From positions 1 to 51,241 of the forward strand of contig CAYHQQ010000028.1 in NCBI GenBank assembly GCA_964358855.1: a DNA stretch of 51,241 nucleotides. Direction: 5' to 3'. A program made the translations under genes and the position numbers. This DNA comes from UBA2396 sp038042175 (lineage in GTDB: Bacteria > Planctomycetota > Phycisphaerae > Phycisphaerales > UBA1924). Below, in pieces: positions 1 through 8,700 of this stretch (its first letter is position 1; each line of letters opens with the position of its first letter). Below the pieces are notes generated by a model, which saw only the letters and a list, made by a program, of their open reading frames with translations, searched no databases and was not told the origin of the DNA.

Positions 1-68
1 TGAACTTGAAGGCGGAAGGCTGAATCAATTCCGCCTTCAGCCTTCAAGTTCAGCCTTCTGCCTTTTTT
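1..68 (+). terminator. Imperfect long hairpin with distal T-run
   Basis: Bases 1-24 and 29-52 form an inverted repeat matching at about 22 of 24 positions around a TCAA loop. A partial third copy of the GCCTTC motif and a run of six T (63-68) follow. For a plus-strand transcript entering from the left this could act as a terminator. The purine/pyrimidine repeats (AAGGCGGAAGGCTGAA type) also resemble interspersed repeats. The T-run is about 10 nt from the stem, so termination is only plausible. Confidence 0.4.
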
Positions 69-89
69 CCTGATCAATGCGGGCGCGGC

Positions 90-1112
90 TTACTGACTTG
101 TTTGGGCCTCAAGCCTCGTGCAGTGGATGCACCAGGTCGCGGGCATATCGATGGCAAGGGCTTGATCCGTGGGGGGCGCAACGATCATCGAGCGCTTCTT
201 CGGGGCGGCTTTGAGTTGGTTCGCGCCGGACGCGGCGGGTCTGGCGGCGGGTCGCGGGAGGGCTTTGAGGCGCGGCAGGAATTGGGTCTGGTATTCCTTG
301 TCCTTCATGACGAACTGCGGGTTGTTCTGGGTTGAGGCGTATTCGGCGGCGAGGGCGGCGTTGATGCGTTCGATACGCGTCTCGGGGTGGGGGTGGCTGG
401 ACAGGATTTCGGGCGAGCGCCCGCCGGCCATCGCCTGCATGAGAACTTCCATGACCTCACGCTGGGCGCGGGGGTTGTAGTTTGCGCGGGACATGTAGCG
501 CATGCCGAGGCTATCGGCCTGGGACTCCTGGTTGCGGCTGAATTTGAGGAGAACGACGCCGCCGACTTGCTCGCCGACCTGGGATATCTGATCGGCGGTG
601 GCCTGGTCTTTGGAGAGGACTGCGGCGGCGCCACCGACGATGAGAGAGGTGATTCCGGCGTCGGCCATGCGGGAGTTGGTGTGACGGGCGGTGACGTGCC
701 CGCATTCGTGGCCCAGGACGCTGGCCATCTGGGCTTCGCTGGTGAGGCGTTCGGCGAGACCTCTGGTGAAGAAGACCTTGCCGCCGGGGAGCGCGAAGGC
801 GTTGATCTCGTCGGTGTTGAGGAGTGTGAAGGTCCAGGGGAGGGAGGGGTTGTCGCCCTCGGTTTTGGCGGCGAGGGCCTTGCCGATGTTGGTGACGTAG
901 GCCTGGAGGGTGGAGTCGGGGACGGCGCCGCCGAATTCGGCGGTGAACTTGGGGGCTTCCTGGGTGCCCAACGCGATTTCGTCGGCGGGGGAGAGAGCGT
1001 TGAACTGTCGCTCGCCCGTGGCGGCGTTGATGGAGCAGGCGACAAGGGTGGCGGCGACCGCGGATGCCAGGGCCACGCCGAGGATCGCTCGCGGGACGGA
1101 TGAAAGGCGCAT
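90..1112 (-). CDS. M48 family zinc metalloprotease, lipoprotein
   Basis: This is a 340-residue M48 (BepA/LoiP-like) peptidase. The zinc motif HECGH is at residues 135-139, followed by the usual helical region and an ESQAD motif that supplies the third zinc ligand. The N terminus is a lipoprotein signal with lipobox LVAC (Cys26), so it is probably anchored in the envelope and acts in protein quality control. The start is the ATG at 1112, preceded by a strong GAGGAGG site. An upstream in-frame extension to 1265 is low-complexity and runs into the tRNA gene, so it is rejected. The C-terminal ~60 residues are Pro/Ala/Lys-rich and probably disordered. The family call is secure; the substrate is unknown. 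Confidence 0.93.
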   Translation of the reverse strand: MRLSSVPRAILGVALASAVAATLVACSINAATGERQFNALSPADEIALGTQEAPKFTAEFGGAVPDSTLQAYVTNIGKALAAKTEGDNPSLPWTFTLLNTDEINAFALPGGKVFFTRGLAERLTSEAQMASVLGHECGHVTARHTNSRMADAGITSLIVGGAAAVLSKDQATADQISQVGEQVGGVVLLKFSRNQESQADSLGMRYMSRANYNPRAQREVMEVLMQAMAGGRSPEILSSHPHPETRIERINAALAAEYASTQNNPQFVMKDKEYQTQFLPRLKALPRPAARPAASGANQLKAAPKKRSMIVAPPTDQALAIDMPATWCIHCTRLEAQTSQ

Positions 1113-1241
1113 GGGAACCTCCTCAAAGGCACGGAGTCTAGTTGGGTCAGGACGGAGTGGATGGGGACGGGATGGAGGGGGCCAAGAAGGGGGAGTTTTG
1201 CGGTTGCCCGGGGGCGAAGGCGACCTACCATCTGCGACCAA

Positions 1242-1312
1242 TGGGGATTGGTGTAACGGTAGCACGACTGACTCTGACTCAGTTAGTCTAGGTTCAAATC
1301 CTAGATCCCCAG
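1242..1312 (+). tRNA. tRNA-Gln (anticodon CTG)
   Basis: The 71-nt sequence folds as a cloverleaf. The acceptor stem is 1242-1248 with 1305-1311, including the U1-A72 pair typical of tRNA-Gln. The anticodon stem is ACTGA/TCAGT (1267-1271, 1279-1283) and its loop carries CTG at 1274-1276. The T stem is CTAGG/CCTAG around TTCAAAT (1293-1299), and the discriminator is G at 1312. The 3' CCA is not encoded. It lies between the divergent M48 protease and PTS genes. Confidence 0.95.
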
Positions 1313-1537
1313 CTTTCGGATCGACGCCTGGGAATCACGCGGCGCTTTGCGCGTGGTTTGGGCTGATTCGGCCCGATTCGGCGTCTGATCGCCACCGCTT
1401 CAATTGGATCGTTGGCACTCCTACGGGGGAGGCACCTTTCCGCTACCATGGCGGCCCCGGCCTCGTGCGCCGGTTCGACCGGGTGTGGGAACGAAGCGGG
1501 CGGGCCGGGATTCCCGAGCCCTGTGAGGACCCATGCC
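1313..1537. other. 225-nt leader between tRNA-Gln and the PTS genes
   Basis: No open frame here looks like a gene. A small inverted repeat (CACGCG...CGCGTG) lies near 1338-1357. The only clear expression signal is the GAGGA ribosome site at 1525-1529 in front of the IIC gene. I see no obvious sugar-regulator operator. A promoter for the PTS cassette presumably lies here, but I cannot point to it. Confidence 0.4.
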
Positions 1538-2635
1538 ATGGAATGGTTGAAGAAACTGCGTCAGCATCTGCTTACCGGCGTGTCGTTTGCGATTCCGTTC
1601 ATCGCATGCGGGGGGATTCTGATCGCGCTGTCGCTGGCGTTTGCGCCGATGACGCCGACAGGCCCGAACATGGACGGGATCACGCACGAGGGGCTGCGGA
1701 ACTTCCTGAAACTGACGCTGGACATCGGCGTGGCGTCGTTCACGTTGATGCTCCCGGTTCTGGCGGGTTACATCTCGTATTCGATCGCGGGAAAGCCGGG
1801 TTTGGTGGCGGGGATGATCGGGGGCTGGCTGGCGGGGCATCTGGGAACGGTGGTCATGACCATCAACGACAAGCAGGTGACCAAGGATGTCAGCGCGGGG
1901 TTTTTGGGTGCGCTGGCGGCGGGGCTGATCGCTGGATACCTGGTGGCGGCGATGAAGAAGATCCCGACGCACAAGTTTGTCAAGCCGATCATGCCGATTC
2001 TGATCATCCCGGTGGTTTCGTCGGTTGTGGTGGGCGTGCTGATGCTGAAGGTGCTTGGCCCGCCGCTCGCGGACGCGCTTGTGGCGCTTGGCCATCAGCT
2101 CGAGGCGATGCAGACGGGAAGCGCGATCGGGCTGGCGATGCTGCTGGGGGCGATGATCGCGTTTGACATGGGCGGGCCGGTGAACAAGGCGGCGTTCTTC
2201 TTCGCGTCGGGGCTCATTGCGCAGGGCAATTTCCTGATGATGGGGGCGGTCGCGGCGGCGATCTGCACGCCGCCCCTGGGGCTGGGCCTGGCGACGATGA
2301 TCAGCCGCAAGCAGTGGAGCGAGGAGCAGCGCGAGTCGGGGATCGCGGCGATGGCGATGGGGATGATCGGGATCACCGAGGGGGCGATTCCGTTCGCGGC
2401 GTCGGACCCCTTGCGGGTGATTCCCTGCATCATGCTGGGATCGATGACGGCGAGCACGATAGCGATGCTGGCGAGCGTGGGCGATCAGGCTCCGCACGGC
2501 GGGCCGATCGTGCTGCCGGTGGTGATCAACCGGGGGATGTATGTGGTGGCGATCCTGGCTGGGATGGTTGTGACGGCGGTGGCGATCAACGTGCTTAAGA
2601 AGGTCTGGAAGGCGCCGGGGGAAAGGGCGGAGTGA
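1538..2635 (+). CDS. PTS fructose-type transporter, subunit IIC
   Basis: This 365-residue polytopic membrane protein has the composition and order of the fructose/mannitol-family IIC domain: a hydrophobic N-terminal bundle, a conserved GGPVNKAAF segment (around residues 209-217) and a GITEGAIPFA segment (around residues 276-285). It forms the sugar channel and binding domain. The sugar would be phosphorylated during import by IIB. The ATG at 1538 has GAGGA about 8 nt upstream; earlier in-frame starts read through noncoding sequence. IIB and the HPr-EI-IIA fusion follow on the same strand, so the system is complete in one cassette. The substrate is inferred only from the family; fructose is likely, but mannose-like sugars are not excluded. 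Confidence 0.92.
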   Translation: MEWLKKLRQHLLTGVSFAIPFIACGGILIALSLAFAPMTPTGPNMDGITHEGLRNFLKLTLDIGVASFTLMLPVLAGYISYSIAGKPGLVAGMIGGWLAGHLGTVVMTINDKQVTKDVSAGFLGALAAGLIAGYLVAAMKKIPTHKFVKPIMPILIIPVVSSVVVGVLMLKVLGPPLADALVALGHQLEAMQTGSAIGLAMLLGAMIAFDMGGPVNKAAFFFASGLIAQGNFLMMGAVAAAICTPPLGLGLATMISRKQWSEEQRESGIAAMAMGMIGITEGAIPFAASDPLRVIPCIMLGSMTASTIAMLASVGDQAPHGGPIVLPVVINRGMYVVAILAGMVVTAVAINVLKKVWKAPGERAE

Positions 2636-2708
2636 GAGGAAGGCATCGAGGCAAGAGGCATCGAGTGAAGAGACAAGAGGCGGAAGAGGCGAGAGGCGGG
2701 AGCCAAAA

Positions 2709-3008
2709 ATGAAGATTGTTGCGGTAACGGCGTGTCCGACGGGCATTGCGCACACGTACATGGCGGCGGAGATGCTCGAGAAGACGGCCAAGGCGATGGG
2801 GCACCAGATCCGCGTGGAGACGCAGGGGGCGATGGGGATCGAGAACGAGCTGACCACCAAGGAGATCGCCGAGGCGGATGTGGCGATCTTCGCGGTCGAC
2901 ATCGAGGTGGAGCATCTCGAGCGATTCAAGGACAAAAAGTCCGTGCGCGTGGGCGTGTCCGAGGCGATCAAGAACCCCAAGGGAGTCCTCGCGAAGGCGG
3001 GCGTGTGA
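2709..3008 (+). CDS. PTS fructose-type transporter, subunit IIB
   Basis: The 99-residue stand-alone IIB domain has the phosphocysteine loop ACPTGIAHTYMAAE, with Cys9 as the expected phosphorylated residue. It accepts phosphate from the IIA domain and passes it to the sugar bound in IIC. In many bacteria IIB is fused to IIC; here it is separate, lying 73 nt after IIC and 6 nt before the multiphosphoryl transfer gene. The spacer before it (2636-2708) is purine-rich with two copies of AGGCATCGAG, and GGCGGGAG serves as the ribosome site. Confidence 0.94.
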   Translation: MKIVAVTACPTGIAHTYMAAEMLEKTAKAMGHQIRVETQGAMGIENELTTKEIAEADVAIFAVDIEVEHLERFKDKKSVRVGVSEAIKNPKGVLAKAGV

Positions 3009-3014
3009 TCGGCG

Positions 3015-5573
3015 ATGACAACGCGGGCGGACAGCCATCGGGAGCGGTACCAGTTCGTGTGCGCCCTGCACAACGGGGTGCACGCACGCCCCGCGAGCAT
3101 GCTGGCCGAGAGTGTGGCCCCGTTCACCTCGGAAGTAACGATCGCAAAGGGGATCGACTCAACGCCCGTAAACGCCCGGAGCGTGCTCTCGATCGTCGGG
3201 CTTGATGTTCACAAGGGTGACGTGTGCGTCGTCGCCGCCACGGGGGCCGACGCCGTCCAGGCGATCGCGGCGGTGCGAACGTGCGTCGAGGGACGGCTTG
3301 CGGAGGGCGATGAATTGCCGGCGCCGGATGCCGCGCGGGCCCAGGCGAGCGTGAAGCTCCCGATCACCCTGCGGAAGCAGAACACGCGCCATGTCGCGGG
3401 ACGCCGCGTGTGCGGGGGAGTGGGAGCCGGGGCCGGGGTGCTGGTGAAGGGGCTCGTGCTGCCGGCGGAGGCCCTGGACGCGAAGCCCGGATCGACCAAT
3501 GAGGAGCTCGGAGTCGTCCGCGGGGCGGCCGCGTGGGTGCGGGAGGATCTCGAGAGACGCTCGGGGCTGGCGCACGATCGGATGGAGGCTGAGCTTTTGC
3601 GGGCGCACGCACAGATCGCCGGCGACCCGGCGCTCCTGGCGGAGATCGAGGGACAAGTGCGCGGCGGGCGGACGGCGGCGCAGGCCCTGGTGGCGGCGGC
3701 GGAGCAGTTTGTCGCGCGCTTGCGGACCGCCGCGAGCGCGTACATCCGCGATCGCGTGGTCGACGTGCAGGACGTGTGCATGCAGCTGCTCGACCGCGTG
3801 ACGGGGGGGAAGCTCGAGGCGATGAACGTGCGACTCGAGCGCGACAGCGTGGTCTTCGCCGAGATGCTCACCGCAAACCAGCTGCTGAGGATGGATCGCC
3901 GCTTCTTGCGTGGACTGGTGCTGGGCGGTGTCGGGGCAACGTCGCACACAGTGATCCTCTCGCGGTCGCTGCGCATTCCGACGCTCATCGACGTGCCCGG
4001 TGCCGCGAGCCTGGTGGGAGCCGGAGAACAGGTCGTGGTGGATGGGGATGCCGGGTTCGTGGTGACCGGAGTCACTCCGGGCGTGGCTCGGTACTACGAG
4101 CGACAGAAGCGGACGATGGATCGGCTGACGGCGAGGCTGGCGCCCGCGGCGCTGAAGGCGGCCGTCACGAGCGATGGCGTGCGGCTAGAAGTCGGAGTCA
4201 ACGCGACGCTGGCGGATGAGGTGGTGGCGGCGGTGGACCGCGGGGCCGAGGGTGTTGGGCTCCTGCGAACCGAGCTCCTGTTTCTTGACCGCCAGACGCC
4301 CCCGACCGAGCAGGAACAGTTCGAGTCGTACGACGCTGTGGTGCGGGCCGCGGCCGGGCGACCGGTGATCATCCGAACGTTTGATATCGGCGGGGACAAG
4401 CCCGCGACCTATCTGACGATGCCCAAGGAAGACAATCCGTTCCTGGGCGTGCGGGGCTTGCGCCTGTACGAGAAGCATCCCGAACTCCTGCGGACTCAGC
4501 TGCGAGCGATCTCTCGGGCGTCGGCCTTTGGCAAGGTGAAGATCATGGCGCCGATGGTGGCGACGCCCACCGAGGCCGCGTGGTTTCGCGAGCAGGTGCG
4601 CGACGCGCAGAAGGACCTGGCCACGGCCGGCGTGGCGTTCGATGCGGGCGCGCCCGTGGGCGTGATGATCGAGATTCCGGCGACGGCGCTGGTCATGGAT
4701 CAGCTGTGCGAAGAGGTGGACTTCTTCAGCATCGGGACCAACGACCTTTGCCAGTACTGGATGGCGGTCGATCGCGGGAACGCGGCGGTGGCTGGGCTTT
4801 ACAACCCGCACCAGCCTTCGTTTCTGCGCCTCTTGCGGACGATCGTGGACGGCGCGAGAGCCAGGGGCAAATGGATCGGGGTGTGCGGGGAGATGGCCGG
4901 AGACCGAGTGAACCTGCCGCTCATGGTGGGGCTTGGAGTCGATGAGATCAGCGTTTCGCCCGGAGAGGTACTCAAGCTCAAGGCCGCGGTGCAAGCCTTG
5001 GATGCGTCGGCGTGCCGCGAGCTCCTGGCGGCCGCGGCGGCGTGCAGGACGCCCGCGGCGGTGGAAACGTTGCTGCGGGCGGGGCCCAGGTCCTCGGGCA
5101 CGCACGAGAGCATTCTCGACGCCGAGCTGATCGAGGTGGGGAGTGACGCGTGCTCGAAGGAAGAGGCGATCCGGGAAGCGATCGATCTCCTGTTCATCGC
5201 GGGGCGAACCAACGACGCCCAGGCGGTGGAAGAGGCGGTGTGGGCCCGGGAGGCGACGTACTCGACGGGTTTGGGATATGGGTTTGCGGTGCCGCACTGC
5301 AAGTCAGACGCGGTGGCGACCCCGACTCTGGCGGTGCTGAAGCTTCGCACGCCGGTGGAGTGGGGATCGATGGACGGACTTCCCGTTGGAATCGTGATGC
5401 TGCTGGCGGTTCCGGCGTCCGAAAGTGCCGGCGGGGGCGGGGCCGCCCACATGAAGGTCTTCGCGAAGCTGGCGCGGAAACTGATGCACGAGGAATTCAG
5501 GGCCCGGGTCGAGGGGGCCGCGAACAGCGAGGCGATTGCCGCGTGTCTGCGGGAAGAGTTAGGTCTGGCATGA
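3015..5573 (+). CDS. HPr-EI-IIA multiphosphoryl transfer protein
   Basis: The 852-residue cytoplasmic fusion carries every soluble PTS phosphotransfer step. Residues ~10-95 are an HPr domain with phospho-His23 (GVHARPAS) and a Ser56 in the position of regulatory HPr Ser46. Residues ~120-680 are enzyme I, with active His311 in GGVGATSHT, the PEP-binding core (RTELLF, IRTFDIGGDKP) and Cys624 in GVCGEMAGD. Residues ~700-852 are a fructose-type IIA with phospho-His761 (GFAVPHCKSD). The order HPr-EI-IIA matches E. coli FryA/PtsA, not the IIA-HPr-EI order of FruB-type proteins. All key histidines are present, so it should be active. Its gene starts 6 nt after IIB, which indicates one operon. Confidence 0.95.
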   Translation: MTTRADSHRERYQFVCALHNGVHARPASMLAESVAPFTSEVTIAKGIDSTPVNARSVLSIVGLDVHKGDVCVVAATGADAVQAIAAVRTCVEGRLAEGDELPAPDAARAQASVKLPITLRKQNTRHVAGRRVCGGVGAGAGVLVKGLVLPAEALDAKPGSTNEELGVVRGAAAWVREDLERRSGLAHDRMEAELLRAHAQIAGDPALLAEIEGQVRGGRTAAQALVAAAEQFVARLRTAASAYIRDRVVDVQDVCMQLLDRVTGGKLEAMNVRLERDSVVFAEMLTANQLLRMDRRFLRGLVLGGVGATSHTVILSRSLRIPTLIDVPGAASLVGAGEQVVVDGDAGFVVTGVTPGVARYYERQKRTMDRLTARLAPAALKAAVTSDGVRLEVGVNATLADEVVAAVDRGAEGVGLLRTELLFLDRQTPPTEQEQFESYDAVVRAAAGRPVIIRTFDIGGDKPATYLTMPKEDNPFLGVRGLRLYEKHPELLRTQLRAISRASAFGKVKIMAPMVATPTEAAWFREQVRDAQKDLATAGVAFDAGAPVGVMIEIPATALVMDQLCEEVDFFSIGTNDLCQYWMAVDRGNAAVAGLYNPHQPSFLRLLRTIVDGARARGKWIGVCGEMAGDRVNLPLMVGLGVDEISVSPGEVLKLKAAVQALDASACRELLAAAAACRTPAAVETLLRAGPRSSGTHESILDAELIEVGSDACSKEEAIREAIDLLFIAGRTNDAQAVEEAVWAREATYSTGLGYGFAVPHCKSDAVATPTLAVLKLRTPVEWGSMDGLPVGIVMLLAVPASESAGGGGAAHMKVFAKLARKLMHEEFRARVEGAANSEAIAACLREELGLA

Positions 5574-5662
5574 TGGGCCAACATCCGGGCTGGGGATGCG
5601 CGAAGCCCTCGGGTGGGCACTAGGATCGCGGTCGGAAATCGGGAGGCGTGCGGAAAGGCAAG

Positions 5663-5687
5663 CACCGCTCTGGAGAGCGGTGCCACC
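5663..5687 (+). repeat. Single copy of GGA-loop palindromic repeat (type A)
   Basis: CACCGCTC (5663-5670), loop TGGA, GAGCGGTG (5675-5682), then CCACC form a perfect 8-bp hairpin. The same unit occurs twice exactly and once diverged in the tandem array at 31600-31700. It lies between the PTS fusion gene and the alpha-mannosidase, 38 nt before the mannosidase start codon. Confidence 0.85.
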
Positions 5688-5724
5688 AATGGGCGGCGCG
5701 GAGTCACTCTGGCGGAGCAAGAAC

Positions 5725-8700
5725 ATGAAGCGTTCGAAGTCTGCGGCGTTTGGAATGGTGATCGGGATCAGCTCGCTCGTGACGGCTTCCGGGCTGGCGC
5801 AGCCGGCGGCGACTGAGACCAAGAAGGCCGCCCCGATCGCGTCGACGCCGGGCACGAAGACTCCCCCGGCCCTGCCCGACCTGCTCAAGGAGCCGACGCT
5901 CTTTGTGGTGGCGTACGCCCACCTGGACACGCAGTGGCGGTGGTGTTATCCGCAGAGCATCCGCGAGTACCTGCCCGCGACGCTGCACGTCAACTTTGAC
6001 TTCTTCAAGAAGTACCCCAACTACGTCTTCAATTTCAGCGGCTCGCGCCGGTATCAGATGATGCGCGAGTATTACCCCGAGGACTACGCGAGGCTCAAGG
6101 CGGAGGTTGCGGCCGGCAAGTGGTTCCCGTGCGGATCGTCGGTCGACGAGAACGACGCCAACGTGCCGTCGGGCGAGTCGTACGTGCGCCATGTGCTGTA
6201 CGGCAACCGGTTCTTCCGCCAGGAATTTGGTGTGGCGAGCGATGAGTACATGCTGCCGGATTGCTTTGGGTTCCCGGCGGCGATTCCCAGCCTGCTGGCG
6301 CACTGCGGGGTGACGGGGTTCTCGACGCAGAAGCTGACGTGGAACGCGGTGGTACCGATTCCGTTCAAGGTGGGTGTGTGGGAGGGGCCCGACGGGCGCG
6401 GAGTGGTGGCGGCGCTGGACCCTGGCAGCTACGGCGGCGAGGTGCTGGAGAACCTGGCAAACAGCGACGGGTGGGCCAAGCGAATCGCCGCGAGCGGGAA
6501 GGTCTCGGGCGTGCTAGCGGATTACCACTATTACGGCACGGGCGATCAGGGCGGCGGGCCGACGGATCGCTCGGTGGCGATGATGGAGACGAGCATCGCA
6601 ACCAAGGGGAAGCAGAAGATCGTGTCGGGCCCGGCCGATCAACTCTTCCACGCGATCACGCCCGAGATGCGCGCGAAGCTGCCGACGTACAAGGGCGAGC
6701 TGCAGCTCACCGAGCACTCGGCGGGGTCGGTGACCTCCCAGGCGTACATGAAGCGGTGGAACCGCAAGAACGAGCTGCTCGCCGACGCGGCCGAGCGGGC
6801 ATCGGTAGCGGCGGCGTGGCTGGGCGGGCGGGCGTATCCGTCGGCAAAGCTCGAAGAGGCGTGGACGCTGGTGCTCGGGTCGCAGATGCACGACATTTTG
6901 CCGGGGACGAGCCACCCCAGGGCGTACGACTACTCGTGGAACGACGAGATTCTGGCGGCCAACGAGTTTGCGGCGGTGCTGACGGATGGTGCGGGGGTTG
7001 TGGCGGGTGCGATGGACACAACGGGGAGCGGGACTTCGCTCGTGTTGTTCAATCCGCTGTCGGTGGATCGCGAGGATGTGGTGGAGGCGGAGATTCCCGG
7101 CGACTTTGCGGCGGCCAAGAGCGTGGTGGTGACGGGGCCGGATGGGAAGCCGGTGGCGGCCCAGATCCTGAGTGGGAATGCGACGATGGTTCGGGTGGCG
7201 TTTTTGGCGAAGGTGCCGTCGGTGGGTTTCGCGAGCTTCAGCGCGACGCTGGGGACGGCGGCGCCGACGGTGGATCCGACGCTGCACGCGGACAACAAGA
7301 GCATCGAGAACAGCCGTTATCTCGTCAAGATCAACGACAATGGCGACGTGGCCTCGATCACGGACAAGAAGGCCAAGCGGGAGATGCTCTCGGCCCCGGC
7401 CGGGCTGGGGCTGCACTACGAGAACCCCAAGAACTGGCCGGCATGGAACCAGGACTGGGCGGATCGCCAGCTGCCGGTCAAGGAGGTCGTGGGGGCGGGT
7501 GGGGCGGGTGGGGCGGGTGGGGCGGCCAAGGTGCGTGTGGTTGAGAATGGGCCGGCGCGGGTGACGGTTGAGATTGTGCGCGAGGTCGGCGGATCGACGT
7601 TCACGCAGCGTCTGCGATTGGCGGGCGGGCAGGCGGGCGATCGCCTGGAGTTTGACTGCTCGATCGACTGGGCGGCACGCGAGCGGAGCCTGCGGGCGGC
7701 GTTCCCCTTGTCGGTGAGCAACCCCAAGGCGACGTACGACATTCAGACGGGCACGATCGAACGCGGCAACGGCCAGCCGCACCAGTACGAGTACGCGTTC
7801 CAGCAGTGGTTTGACCTCACCGACACCAAGGGCGACTACGGCGTCACGGTGATGAGCGACAGCAAGTACGGGGCCGACAAGCCCAGCGATACCACGGTGC
7901 GACTGACGCTCTTGCACACGCCAGGGGTGCAGGGCGGGTATCAGGATCAGGGGACGCAGGATTTGGGTAGGCACCACATTCTCTACGCGATCTCCGGGCA
8001 CGAGGGGGATTGGCGCAAGGGGCGGAGTGCCGAGCAGGCGGCGCGATTGAACCAGCCGATCCTGGCGTTCAGGACGAGCGCCCACGCGGGCGCACTGGGC
8101 AAGTCGTTCTCGCTGGTCAAGGTGAGCGATCCCAACGTGATGGTGTCGGCGATCAAGAAGGCCGAAGATGGGGATGAGGTTGTGCTGCGCTTGCGGGAGC
8201 TGAGCGGGAAAGCCGTCAAGGGCGTGAAGGTCTCGGCGGGCAAGGTGATTCTGTCGGCCCGCGAGGTTGATGGGCAGGAACGCCCGATGGGTGCGGCCAC
8301 AGTAAAGGACGGCGCACTGGTCGCCGACATCGGCGGGTACGAGCTGCGGGCGTACGCGGTGAAGCTCGGCGAGGCCTCGGTGAAGGCGGTCAAGACCCAG
8401 AGCACGAGCGTCGAGCTCGCGTTTGACACAGACGTGGCCTCCACGCGGGCGAAGCGCGGCGATGGAGCGATGGACGCGAAGGGGAGCGGATTCCCGGCGG
8501 AGCAGTTCCCCGCGACGATCGTGGCGGAAGACGCCACGTTCACGCTGGGGTCGGCCGCGGATGGGAAGAAGAACGCCGTCGCGTGCCGCGGGCAGGAGAT
8601 CACGCTCCCCAGCGGCGAGTTTGATCGGCTCTACCTGCTGGCGGCCTCGTCCGACGGCGACGTGAACACGAGCGTGGAGGTTGACGGCAAGAAGGTCGAT

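Noticed and set aside
387..1103. Plus-strand Gly/Asp-rich frame over the M48 gene
   Set aside because: It is a high-GC shadow of the protease gene, with no domain and no ribosome site.
1421..3127. Long minus-strand frame opposite the PTS genes
   Set aside because: Its Arg/His-rich composition is that of an antisense shadow; the plus-strand genes have clear motifs.
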